From: JAPOUP01 sp026708635
Lineage (GTDB): Bacteria > Pseudomonadota > Alphaproteobacteria > Rhodobacterales > Rhodobacteraceae
Assembly: GCA_965200115.1 (NCBI GenBank)
Contig: OZ241336.1
Span: forward strand, 124,001-188,000
Length of the DNA: 64,000 nucleotides
Direction: 5' to 3'
Shown: positions 55,513 to 64,000 of the stretch, one piece after another
Numbering within the stretch: position 1 is the stretch's first letter
How the letters are laid out: each line of letters starts with the position of its first letter
The notes under the pieces: generated by a model
The model's database searches: none
Seen by the model: the letters and a program-made list of their open reading frames with translations, nothing else
What the model was told of the DNA's origin: nothing
Translations under genes and position numbers: made by a program

Positions 55513-56442
55513 ATGAAAAACAGGAAGACGTGTCTTGGGCCCTCCACCGGGAAAGGCGACCATCCAGCTCCCCCGCCCGCAAGATGGCGGAGATGGCTCT
55601 CCAGCGCGAACGAATGCCATCAATCCCTTCGCGCGGCTCCCGTGCTCAGGTTCAGGGCAAACCTTACCGGAGGCATTCAGGCCTTTCGTTTGCTGGCTGT
55701 CTGCGCACCGCTGTTACTGGTTTCCGGATGTTCATCGTCCACGGCCTGGGGTTGGTATGTGATCGATCCACGCACGGAAAGTGGCTGGACGAACGTCAAG
55801 TTTCTCTTTAGCGGGATGGGATCGACGATCCTGATTTCCTTGATCGCCGCCGCGCTTTCGATCACGATCGGGCTGATCGTCGCACTGCCCGGCCTTTCGG
55901 ATCGCTGGCACTTTAGAATCATCAACCGCGTCTACGTGGAGTTCATCCGCTCCATACCCCTGCTTCCGATGCTGTTTTGGGTATTCTACGGCCTGCCGAT
56001 TATCTTCCGCTCCATGGGCCTAGACATTCCCATCGATCCGTTCTGGGGCGCGATTATCACACTTGCGGTTTCCGACAGCGCGTTCACCGCCGAGATCTAT
56101 AGGGCGGGTATCCAGTCGGTTGCGAGGGGCCAATCCGAAGCGGCCCAGACGATAGGTCTCAACTATGCGCAGACAATGCGATACGTGGTGCTGCCGCAGG
56201 CTATACGCCGCATTCTGCCGCCACTCGCCAACCAGTTCATCTATATTGTCAAGATGAGCGCGTTCGCCAGTGTCATCGGGATGCAGGAGCTCACACGGCA
56301 CGCCAACGAACTGGTTGTAACCGAATATCGCCCTCTTGAAATCTATTCACTCCTGATTCTGGAATATCTCATTCTCGTCCTGCTGATAAGCGCGGGCGTC
56401 CGGTGGCTCGAGCGCCGTATGGGTTCCGACGAGAGAATCTGA
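55513..56442 (+). CDS. Amino-acid-type ABC transporter permease
   Basis: 309 residues. After a Pro/Arg-rich N-terminal stretch of about 55 residues, which may be untranslated if a later start is used, there are about five transmembrane segments. The family motif EFIRSIPLLPMLFWVFYG and the ATPase-coupling loop AAQTIGLNYAQTMRYVVLPQAIRRILPP are present. A single HisM/GlnP-type permease can work as a homodimer, which would make a complete importer with the two flanking genes. It converges on proX. Confidence 0.92.
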   Translation: MKNRKTCLGPSTGKGDHPAPPPARWRRWLSSANECHQSLRAAPVLRFRANLTGGIQAFRLLAVCAPLLLVSGCSSSTAWGWYVIDPRTESGWTNVKFLFSGMGSTILISLIAAALSITIGLIVALPGLSDRWHFRIINRVYVEFIRSIPLLPMLFWVFYGLPIIFRSMGLDIPIDPFWGAIITLAVSDSAFTAEIYRAGIQSVARGQSEAAQTIGLNYAQTMRYVVLPQAIRRILPPLANQFIYIVKMSAFASVIGMQELTRHANELVVTEYRPLEIYSLLILEYLILVLLISAGVRWLERRMGSDERI

Positions 56443-56637
56443 CGTTCTTTATTGCCTGAAAGCCGTTGGCCCGGCGAACGGAACGCTCGCCGGAATTTTC
56501 GATTTACGGATCGTCCGAAACCGTCCGGTCAAACCTATCGGCATGCGAAAGCGGCAAAGACCGGAGTGATTTCCCGCATCATTCGCTCGAAGCGCTCGGA
56601 ACCGCGGTAGCCACCCGGTCCCGGGCTTCGAACGTCC

Positions 56638-57588
56638 TCAGCCGCTGATCCAGGCGTTTACGGTATCTGGATTGTCCGCGATCCACTCTTCGGCGACCTC
56701 TTGAGGATCACGTTTGTTCTCGAACATCTCGACGATCCACGTATTGACCTCGTCACCGGTAAACTGGATGTTTTTCAGCATCGTCGCGGCGGCTGGATTA
56801 CGGTCCCACAGAGACTTGGAGAAGGCGACGAAAATGTCGTTCGGAGCGATGACACACTCGAAATGGGAAACTTCCAGCCAGTTCTCGGCATCGAGATCAA
56901 CTTCCTCGCAGCCGTCAAAACGCTCGGGTTCCTCAAGAGCCGTCAGATCGAACTGAACGTGCAGCGCTTCCGGAGTCCAGTAATAGAAAAGCTGAGGCTC
57001 TGAGGATGCATAGGCGGCCGCGAGACCCGCCTTGAACGTATCGGCGGATACGATATTTGGCTCCCATAGACCGTCGAGGCCGTAGGACTTGAATTTGATT
57101 TGCCAGCGCTTGGTTGAGGCCCAGGTCACGTCCCCGGCCCAGTACTCACCGAGACCGTCGCCATCGGTATCGAACATCGCGGCGATTTCCGGATTTCTCA
57201 GATCCTCTATGGACCGAACCCTGTCAGCCATGTAGGTCGGCACGTAGATGTTCGAGGTGCCCTTGTAGGGGCTGTTATGATCGACGGTTTGCTTGTCCTC
57301 GATGTATTCGTCCCAAGCGGACTGCCAGTTGGGCATCCACATGTCCGGATGAACGTCAACCGATCCGTCACCCTTATCCATGCCGGCATAGATGACTGGC
57401 TGCTGGTTCATGCCCGTCAGGACTTCAGCTTCGGACTCCATCGGCCCGTTGATTATCGCCGTAACCACATGCGCAATCGCTCGGGCACCGTTCCAGCTGG
57501 GCTCCGCGACAGTCACCTTTTCCTGCGCTGAAACTGCGGACGACGCGAGCGAGACGCCGATCGCGACTGTGTGAAGAAGGTATCTCAT
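56638..57588 (-). CDS. proX: Glycine betaine/proline-type ABC transporter substrate-binding protein (ProX/OpuAC family)
   Basis: 316 residues. The signal peptide is about 21 residues (cleavage near VSA-QE). The mature protein belongs to the OpuAC family: AEPSWNGARAIAHVVTAII, then VDVHPDMWMPNWQSAWDEYI, then EPQLFYYWTPEAL. Trp and Tyr residues in these segments form the aromatic box for quaternary ammonium groups in relatives. It is the last gene of the operon gcvT-like, proV, proW, proX and starts 30 bp after proW. Betaine, carnitine, choline or a related compound is likely. Confidence 0.92.
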   Translation of the reverse strand: MRYLLHTVAIGVSLASSAVSAQEKVTVAEPSWNGARAIAHVVTAIINGPMESEAEVLTGMNQQPVIYAGMDKGDGSVDVHPDMWMPNWQSAWDEYIEDKQTVDHNSPYKGTSNIYVPTYMADRVRSIEDLRNPEIAAMFDTDGDGLGEYWAGDVTWASTKRWQIKFKSYGLDGLWEPNIVSADTFKAGLAAAYASSEPQLFYYWTPEALHVQFDLTALEEPERFDGCEEVDLDAENWLEVSHFECVIAPNDIFVAFSKSLWDRNPAAATMLKNIQFTGDEVNTWIVEMFENKRDPQEVAEEWIADNPDTVNAWISG

Positions 57589-57618
57589 TTTATGTCTCCA
57601 TATGGGTATTTTTTGGAT

Positions 57619-59433
57619 TCAGATCCGGCTGAATGACATCCGGATTCCCTTCAGGATACGGTCAATCATCATCGCGACAAGTGCGATGGCGATGCCCGCC
57701 AGAAGTCCCTTGCCCGCCTGGGCGTCACCCAATGCGGCCGTCACGATGGCACCGAGTCCCTCGGCGCCGATGAATGCCGAGATCGTGGCCATACTGAGCG
57801 CCAGCATGATCGTCTGGTTCAGGCCCGCCATGATCGAGGGAATGGCCATCGGCAATTCAACCTTGATCAGCAGCTGGCGTTCCGAAGCACCGAATGCCAG
57901 CCCGGCCTCTTTCGTGCTTTCGGGAACCTGCAATATGCCCAGTGCGGTCAGCTTGATCATCGGCGGCATCGCGAAAACGACGGTCGCAAGCACCGCAGGA
58001 GGCTGCGAAATCCCGAAAAAAGCCACCGCGGGAACCAGATAGCTGAGCGACGGAATCGTCTGCATCACGTCAAGAACCGGTTCGGTGATCCATCTGGCCC
58101 ATTTGTTTTTGGCCATCCAGATACCGACGGGCAGACCGACAAGGATGCAGAGCGCCGTCGATACCACCACCAGGGCCATCGTCTGCATGGCGACCTGCCA
58201 GAGTTCGAATGCTGCCAGGAAGGCAAGGCACGCACCGACGAATACTGTCGTCGCCCTTCCGGTATAGTGCCACGCCAGCGCCAGAAAGAGGAAGGAAATG
58301 ACGGGCCAGGGCGTTTGCATGAAAAGGATCTCGACCCGGATCAGCGATTGCCTCAGGACGTTGGTCATGGCGTCGAAAATGCCCGCGAAACTCGCGCGGA
58401 GATAGTTGATCGAAATGTCGATGGATTCCGCGGAATAGGTGAATATATTGACCCTGCGCCCCTCAACGGGATCCTTTACGGTCCGGACGACCTTGGTCGC
58501 GCCGTCACGTCCGGAGGCGATTGCCTCCTCGTCGGGGACCCGGCGATAGATCACGTTCTCAGGCGGGACCAGACGCGCCAATGTCGGGAAGTCGTCGATG
58601 AACCAGCAGTCGAACTTCTCCCGCCATCCGGTGGCTACCGCGGTTCGGGCGGTCTCCAGGTCGCGGCCTGTATCCCGAAGCAGTTTGCGCAGTTCGGACC
58701 TACGTGAATTCTGCTCCGACGTTCTGTCCCGGATCGCGTCCAGTCGGGCGAACTGGTCCGAAAGATCGTCGTACTCCGCCTGCAGGCCATCGATCAGGCT
58801 GGCGGCATCGGCGACTCCGGTGCGCAGCAGCAGCGCATCCGTCTCCTCACCGGCGCGTATCAGGTTTAGGCAAGCGCGCCCATCGAGGCGCAACTGTGTC
58901 GCCCTGTAGATGGTAAGCGGCGAAACGATCAGCATGATCAGGCCAGCGAGCAGCAGACGCCGCGGGTCGACACCGCTCGCTATCGTTTGATCAATGCGCC
59001 AGCGCGAATACTGTCGATAGTACCAGCGATCCGCTCTGCCGCCAACCCAGAGCCGACCCGCCACCAATAGCACGGCACCCGCGGTGCCGAAATTCCGAAT
59101 CCATTTCGAATAGCGGTCGATCAACGTCACATTCTCGGCCGCGTTCGCCTGCGCCTCCGCAAGAAGTGGGCTGAACTTGACCACCTGCATTAGGCAGACA
59201 ATGCCCAGCAGATCGATCGCCAGGGCGATCCAGAACACTAACCAGACACCCCGCAAACCCGCCCAAAGCCATGGAACCGTCAGTGCCCAAGGGTTCACGT
59301 GCCACCACGGTAGCGCGTTTTTCTCGATCCTTTCGAATGTGGGCACATAATACGGGACGCCAGATGTCACGAACGCTTGAATGGAACTGACGCGTCCTTC
59401 GGCGACGGTATTCGGACTCCCGGTGAGGATCAT
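57619..59433 (-). CDS. proW: ProW-type ABC transporter permease with long N-terminal region
   Basis: 604 residues, about twice the usual ProW. The C-terminal 230 residues are the standard permease with six or so helices and the loop KEAGLAFGASERQLLIKVELPMAIPSI. The N-terminal 370 residues hold about three transmembrane segments (near 60-80, 115-130 and 155-175), then a domain of about 170 residues. That domain includes a coiled coil (SLIDGLQAEYDDLSDQFARL to DLETARTAV) predicted to lie outside the membrane core. The start overlaps the proV stop by 4 nt. The extension may help dock the binding protein; that is inference. Confidence 0.9.
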   Translation of the reverse strand: MILTGSPNTVAEGRVSSIQAFVTSGVPYYVPTFERIEKNALPWWHVNPWALTVPWLWAGLRGVWLVFWIALAIDLLGIVCLMQVVKFSPLLAEAQANAAENVTLIDRYSKWIRNFGTAGAVLLVAGRLWVGGRADRWYYRQYSRWRIDQTIASGVDPRRLLLAGLIMLIVSPLTIYRATQLRLDGRACLNLIRAGEETDALLLRTGVADAASLIDGLQAEYDDLSDQFARLDAIRDRTSEQNSRRSELRKLLRDTGRDLETARTAVATGWREKFDCWFIDDFPTLARLVPPENVIYRRVPDEEAIASGRDGATKVVRTVKDPVEGRRVNIFTYSAESIDISINYLRASFAGIFDAMTNVLRQSLIRVEILFMQTPWPVISFLFLALAWHYTGRATTVFVGACLAFLAAFELWQVAMQTMALVVVSTALCILVGLPVGIWMAKNKWARWITEPVLDVMQTIPSLSYLVPAVAFFGISQPPAVLATVVFAMPPMIKLTALGILQVPESTKEAGLAFGASERQLLIKVELPMAIPSIMAGLNQTIMLALSMATISAFIGAEGLGAIVTAALGDAQAGKGLLAGIAIALVAMMIDRILKGIRMSFSRI

Positions 59434-60485
59434 GCCCCGGCGCTCCCCTGCAACCCATGCAGAAGCGTTGTCTTGTCGACCACGCCAACGACCGCGTCTT
59501 CGGTTCTGATAAGAACCGGCCGCGCGGAACGGGTGCTCAGCCCGACAAGGGTATCGAGATCATCGTCCGGGTGCGCGGTCGGATACTGATCCGCCCCGTC
59601 AACCGGCCCGTTGAGCGCCTCGAACCTCTCGATCGGCATCATGATCTTTCCGGCTGAAACGAGCTTGAGTCGGGAGATACCGGCCACAAAGTCCGCAACA
59701 TAGTCGTCGGCCGGGGCCGTAACGATATCCTCGGCGGTTCCGATTTGGACGACCTCGCCATCCTTCATGATTCCGATCCGGTCACCCATGCGGATCGCCT
59801 CATCCAGGTCGTGGGTAATGAAAACGGTGGTCTTCCTCATATTCGCCGAGAGATTCAGGAATTCGTCCTGCAGGTTACGTCGAATCAGCGGATCGAGTGC
59901 CGAAAAGGGCTCGTCCATCAACAGGATATCCGGGTCGGCGGCGAGCGCCCTTGCCAATCCCACTCGCTGCTGCATGCCACCGGAAAGCTCGGACGGCAGC
60001 CTGTCACCGTAACCGTGGAGCGAAACGGTCTCAAGCGTGCGGTCGGCGACCCGCGTGCGGCTGAAAGCGTCCATACCCCTGAGCTCCAAGCCGAACGCGA
60101 TATTGTCCCTTACCGACCTGTGAGGCAAGAGCGCCATATTCTGGAAGACCATTCCGATCCTTGTACCCCGCAGCGCCCGGAGTTCGTCCGCCGCCATTGC
60201 GCCGATGTCCTCACCCAGGATCCTGATCGTTCCGGCAGAGGGCTCGATCAGCCGGTTTATGTGACGCACAAGCGTCGACTTTCCCGATCCTGACAAACCC
60301 ATCAGGCAGAAGATCTCCCCTTCACTGACCGAAAAACTCGCATCCCGGACTCCCACAACCGCACCGTAACGCTCCAGAACCTCGGCCTTGCTGAGACCGC
60401 CGGATTGAATCGCCGCCATGGCGTCCACGGCCCGGTCCCCAAAAACCTTCCATACACCTTCCAACTCAACGACGTACCCGGTCAT
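59430..60485 (-). CDS. proV: Glycine betaine/proline-type ABC transporter ATP-binding protein
   Basis: 351 residues. Walker A is GLSGSGKST (63-71), the signature LSGGMQQRVGLARALA and Walker B ILLMDEPFSALDP. The N-terminal 40 residues with the ProV-type GGLSKAEVLERYGAVVGV and a single C-terminal CBS-like region (about 285-350) match ProV/OpuAA, in which CBS domains sense ionic strength. Overlaps of 4 nt at both ends (60482-60485 and 59430-59433) show tight coupling to the fusion gene and to proW. Confidence 0.94.
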   Translation of the reverse strand: MTGYVVELEGVWKVFGDRAVDAMAAIQSGGLSKAEVLERYGAVVGVRDASFSVSEGEIFCLMGLSGSGKSTLVRHINRLIEPSAGTIRILGEDIGAMAADELRALRGTRIGMVFQNMALLPHRSVRDNIAFGLELRGMDAFSRTRVADRTLETVSLHGYGDRLPSELSGGMQQRVGLARALAADPDILLMDEPFSALDPLIRRNLQDEFLNLSANMRKTTVFITHDLDEAIRMGDRIGIMKDGEVVQIGTAEDIVTAPADDYVADFVAGISRLKLVSAGKIMMPIERFEALNGPVDGADQYPTAHPDDDLDTLVGLSTRSARPVLIRTEDAVVGVVDKTTLLHGLQGSAGA

Positions 60486-62815
60486 GCGCGCGCTCTCTCG
60501 CGCTCCGGATCGAAAAAGGGGAGGTCGCAGACCGTCACGGGCAGGCGCTTCATCCGACCATCGAGCTGACCGACCTCCAGTTTCCTACCGGCATCGGCGA
60601 ACTCGACCGCGACCCGTGCCATGGCGATCGCGCGCTCCAACATCGGCGATGCCGTCGCGGAGGTCACGACACCTATTGGCCGCTCACCCGAGTATACGGA
60701 ACTTCCGCTGGCCGGCACCTCTGCGCACTCGAACATCAGTCCCCTCAAAACCCTACGCGGGTCGCGAGCGTTACGCAGGAGCGCCTGCTTGCCGATGAAG
60801 TCGCTCTTTTCGAGATTGACGGCAAATCCAAGCCCGGCCTCATGGGCATCGACTCCCGGCGCAAATTCAGCGCCCGATGCCGCGAAGCCCGCCTCGACCC
60901 TGAGGATATCGAGCGCGGACCTCCCCATTGGAGCGATACCGAACTCCCTACCGGCCACCATCAGCGCATCCCAAAGCTTCGGGGCGTCCGAAACGGAACA
61001 GAATAGCTCATACCCGAGTTCGCCGGTGTAACCTGACCGGGCCAGCATGTAGGGGATTCCGTCACTGTTCCCGACCCGGGCCATGGTGAAGCCGAACCAC
61101 TTGAGGTCGTCCAGGGAGGGAACCGTCGGCCGGGTGAACGAGATCTTTCGCAGCACGTCCCGCGAGCGGGGGCCCTGCAGCGCCAGGTTGGGCAGCGCGC
61201 TGCCCATCCCGTGGATTCGTACCTGATAACCTTCAGTATCCGCGATTCTCCCGAGCACCCGCGAACTCTCCTCGGATCCGCAGCACCAACGGAAGAGTTC
61301 GTGTCCAAGACGGAATAACGTGCCGTCATCGATGACCGATCCGGATTCATCGCAGGCTAGCGCATATGTGCCGCGCCAGATGGAGAGCCTGGCGATATCT
61401 CTGGTCAGCACCCGTTGCAGAAGGCGTTCCGCATCGGGTCCGATGACATCGTATTTCCTGAGGCTCGACATGTCCTGCAGCGTCACCTTCTCGCGGCAAG
61501 CCCAGTACTCACCGATCGTCCCGACCGACGGAAAGGTTACGGGCATCCATAGATCCCGAACCGGGGCGAACTGGCCGGTCAGTTTCGATGTCGCTGGATG
61601 AAAAGCGCTTTCGCGAGTGAGTGACATAGCCGCATCTTCTCTTTCCCGATAGGCGATGGCCCGGCGGATCGGTGCGTTGGGGCGATAGATCCGCACATGG
61701 ACGTCCGTCGGGTTCCAGCCATTGATCGGATCGATGTCATCAGGACAGGCCGTGCTGACGCAGACGAGATCATCCAGAGCCTGCAGCGCAACGTAATCAC
61801 CGGGACGTGAGCGACTCTCCTCGGTCATAAACCGATGCGAACCTCCATCGATCCAGGTGCTCCAGAAAAAGTTGACCGCGGGCCAGGCCGGGCGATACGC
61901 GACACCGAAGGGATCAAGCGCGGCGGAGATGTTTTCCGAGCAGTTCAGATGGCCGGGAAAGCCGCGTTCCTCGTACCCTCTGGCCGTGCACGCCATTCCG
62001 AAGGTATCGTGCTGGCCACAGGTATCCTGAACCAGCCGCATCATCGGGCGGAGTTCCCGATCGAAAAACCTGTCCAGCAGTCCCGGCCCGGGATACGCGA
62101 AACCTACCATCGTGCGGGTCGCGGTGCCGTCAATTCCCATCTCGACACCGTCGTCCAGCGCGGAGCCCCTCAGTGCCATGAAGTCCGAACACTGCTGACC
62201 CTCGACGTCTATGATCTGGACGAATTCCCCGGCGCGTAACTCGTACGCGCGGGCGGTACATCGGCTCACGGTGAACTCATCGCGAATGTCGCCCAGCGGT
62301 GGCGGCAAAGGAATACCGGAACCCGAGGACGCCTTCTTGTGCGACACTTCAACCAGACCTATGGAGGCTTCCGAGACGAGCCGCTCTGCATCGACACACC
62401 GCAGGATCCAAACCGTACAGCCCGCGCGTGCCTTTAGCGAAACGGGACTTTTGAGCTCGACCGACACGGACAGGAGGGAATCCGGCACGTCACCGCCCTG
62501 CCGCTCGAGCCAGCCGAACAGCGCTGCGCTGTTGAAACGGCCGGACGCAACCTTTGAATCCGTTTCAAGACCGAGAAACTGCGGAGAGGGTCGGCCCCTC
62601 ATATCAAACACCAGCAGATCAAGGAACTGCCTGTCATCAGGCGGGCACACCGAAACGACATCGTTCGCTTCGAGTTCGAGACACATCGCGTCCCGGGGCG
62701 CGAGTGTCCTGCGACTTACCTCGGATCTTACGGGAAACCCGGGGAATGCACGAAACCGGCCCCCAAAACCAATATTGCTGAATTCGCGATGAAGAGCGAC
62801 TCCGGCCAACGGCAT
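60482..62815 (-). CDS. DUF1989 (urea-carboxylase-associated)-GcvT fusion protein
   Basis: 777 residues from the ATG at 62815; the frame is open to 63010 and the start is uncertain. Residues 1-120 look like a weak first DUF1989 unit. Residues 175-375 are a full DUF1989 domain (LRAGEFVQIIDVEGQQCSDF, DTCGQHDTFGMACTARG, HLNCSENISAALDPFG). Residues 395-777 are a GcvT-type aminomethyltransferase with RKYDVIGPDAERLLQRVLTRDI, DESGSVIDDG with the conserved Asp pair, ARSGYTGELGYELF, and ALDILRVEAGF. GcvT proteins move methyl or methylene groups from amines to tetrahydrofolate. Coupling to a quaternary-amine importer suggests demethylation of the imported compound. An IS lies just upstream. Confidence 0.88.
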   Translation of the reverse strand: MPLAGVALHREFSNIGFGGRFRAFPGFPVRSEVSRRTLAPRDAMCLELEANDVVSVCPPDDRQFLDLLVFDMRGRPSPQFLGLETDSKVASGRFNSAALFGWLERQGGDVPDSLLSVSVELKSPVSLKARAGCTVWILRCVDAERLVSEASIGLVEVSHKKASSGSGIPLPPPLGDIRDEFTVSRCTARAYELRAGEFVQIIDVEGQQCSDFMALRGSALDDGVEMGIDGTATRTMVGFAYPGPGLLDRFFDRELRPMMRLVQDTCGQHDTFGMACTARGYEERGFPGHLNCSENISAALDPFGVAYRPAWPAVNFFWSTWIDGGSHRFMTEESRSRPGDYVALQALDDLVCVSTACPDDIDPINGWNPTDVHVRIYRPNAPIRRAIAYREREDAAMSLTRESAFHPATSKLTGQFAPVRDLWMPVTFPSVGTIGEYWACREKVTLQDMSSLRKYDVIGPDAERLLQRVLTRDIARLSIWRGTYALACDESGSVIDDGTLFRLGHELFRWCCGSEESSRVLGRIADTEGYQVRIHGMGSALPNLALQGPRSRDVLRKISFTRPTVPSLDDLKWFGFTMARVGNSDGIPYMLARSGYTGELGYELFCSVSDAPKLWDALMVAGREFGIAPMGRSALDILRVEAGFAASGAEFAPGVDAHEAGLGFAVNLEKSDFIGKQALLRNARDPRRVLRGLMFECAEVPASGSSVYSGERPIGVVTSATASPMLERAIAMARVAVEFADAGRKLEVGQLDGRMKRLPVTVCDLPFFDPERERARA

Positions 62816-63020
62816 CTCCGGCCCATAGGGCGAACAGGACCATTCCAGCGCATCGCGACCGTCATTGTCAAGAGTTTTCGAAGACGAACCAGCCGTCCCC
62901 GCATTGCGCACGCGAACTCTTCTGAAGCGGGGTTCGGTCGTTCGTATTTCCGCTGGATCTTCAAAGATAGGCGATGCAGTTGCGTATATCCCATGAGGGC
63001 CGGCTCCCAATCGATCAATT

Positions 63021-64000
63021 GAGCCTCTTGCACAATTATCGCGGTTCCGGCGGCCGTGGCCAGCCGTCGGCGTCCGCCGGGGCGCCTGAGCCGGGCGCGG
63101 CGGGCGTCCGGGGCGTCCGGCGCTGCCGCTGGCGGGGTGTTCAGACGTTGAGCCGCATCAGCCGGTGGACAGTAAGGGCGAGCACGCCGAAGAACGGGTG
63201 GCAGGCGACCTTGGCGTGCCCGCGCACGCGGACGTGCCGTCCCCCGTACGAGTCCCTGAGGGCGGAGTTCACCCTCTCGACGCCGGGCGCCGCCGGTGGC
63301 GCGCGCGGTTGTGGCGGACGTGGCCCGCCCTGCGCCGGGCCAAGGCCTCCCCCGCGAGGCGCGCCTTCAGCGCCGCGTCCCGGCGGGGGTTGGCGTCGAT
63401 GACCGCCACCCGCCCCGCCATGCGGGCGTGGGCGCCGATCTCCCGCGAGTCACAGACCGCGTCCATGAGCCCGTAGCGGTGGGCGACCCGCTCCGCGGTC
63501 ATCCTCGCCAGCGGGATCGCGGCCTGGCTGCCGTGCGGCGACGCGGAGGTCAGGACGCAGCTCACGGGGACGTCGCCGTCGGCGGCGTCGATATGGAGCC
63601 TGTAGCCGCGCCAGCTCTCTCTGTATCCCTTCGCGTTCCGCTTGGCGCCGACGTCGCGGGCTTTCGGCAGCTCCGCCACCATCCGTTCCGTGGACATGCC
63701 GTCCCCGAGCTGCCGCCCGGACGGGTCGGCTCCCTGACCGGGCGCTCACCTTTCCTCGGGCGACCGCGCCTCCGCCTCGGTTTCCGCTCCGGCCTCGGCT
63801 TGGGCGCCGGCCGCTCCCGTCCGGCGATCGCCGTGGAGTCCCTCGATACGTGCCCGACGACCGAGCCGTCATAGGCGGCCCTGACCAGGGCCCCGTGCAC
63901 GCGCCCGTGCGGCCGGGTCTCCGCGAACCACGCGAAGGCGCGGGAGAACGTCGACGCGCTGGGAACCTCCGACACGCGGCGACCGGCCGCACAGCCCGCG
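63021..64000 (-). mobile_element. IS5/IS1182-type element, copy 3 (runs off the window)
   Basis: The terminal sequence GAGCCTCTTGCACAATTATC begins at 63021, the inverted form of the right ends at 1315 and 40937. The element extends beyond the right edge. It lies 205 bp upstream of the chosen start of the DUF1989-GcvT gene, with its transposase reading in the same direction, so it may have replaced or supplied that operon's promoter. It is very GC-rich compared with the operon. Confidence 0.85.
63141..64000 (-). pseudogene. IS5/IS1182-type transposase, copy 3 (partial, frameshifted)
   Basis: Three frames together give most of a DDE transposase. From the right edge: VSEVPSASTFSRAFAWFAE and GHVSRDSTAIAGRE (first catalytic Asp), a basic linker RRRRGRPRKGE, a frame break near 63722 (PTRPG then RQLGDGM), and MVAELPKARDVGAKRNAKGY. 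After SCVLTSASPHGSQAAIPL and ANPRRDAALKARL comes another break near 63300. The C-terminus is VERVNSALRD, GGRHVRVRG and LTVHRLMRLNV with a stop at 63141-63143. The first two breaks coincide with those of copy 2. Confidence 0.8.

Overview
The window comes from an alphaproteobacterium with a GC-rich genome. Four things point there: the run murB-ddl-ftsQ-ftsA-ftsZ-lpxC-bamD-recN; the set bolA / J-domain protein / cobS / cobT (aerobic cobaltochelatase); a short DnaA-like Hda beside a PerM-type membrane protein and ppk-ppx; and an FtsZ with a long C-terminal linker. The catabolic gene content fits an aerobic, probably marine or host-associated heterotroph. The species cannot be named from the sequence.

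Layout. 0-2.5 kb is an accessory patch: the end of a penicillin-acylase-type gene, a tRNA with anticodon CAU, a nested IS remnant, and an HTH/PIN toxin-antitoxin pair. 2.5-24.9 kb is mostly housekeeping: bolA, J-domain protein, cobS, cobT, pepP-like peptidase, recN, bamD, lpxC, ftsZ, ftsA, ftsQ, ddl, murB, then in the opposite direction perM, hda, ppk, ppx. 24.9-26.1 kb has no recognisable gene. 26.1-39.8 kb is mixed housekeeping (carB, UPF0173 hydrolase, tadA, rsuA/rluB-type pseudouridine synthase, prmA, msrA, an MFS carrier, hisH, hisB) broken up by gene-poor stretches, a truncated AAA-ATPase gene, a 161-bp MITE-like element between hisB and hisH, and a small coiled-coil gene built of 33-nt repeats.

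39.9-63 kb is a catabolic and transport region bounded at both ends by decayed copies of the same IS. It holds (i) an operon dapA-like / aldehyde dehydrogenase / MttB-family methyltransferase / FAD oxidoreductase; (ii) truA with an IS4-type element in its last codons; (iii) an alcohol dehydrogenase, an enolase-superfamily enzyme, a creatininase-family amidohydrolase and an amino-acid-type ABC transporter; and (iv) a translationally coupled operon of a DUF1989-GcvT fusion protein with a ProV/ProW/ProX quaternary-amine importer whose permease has a very long N-terminal half. My inference is that (i) and (iv) import and demethylate methylated amines or betaines and pass C1 units to tetrahydrofolate; the exact substrate is not readable from sequence.

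The best leads are the DUF1989-GcvT/ProVWX operon, the dapA-ald-mttB-FAD operon, the MITE with intact 8-bp target duplication, and three copies of one IS, two of which share the same reading-frame breaks.
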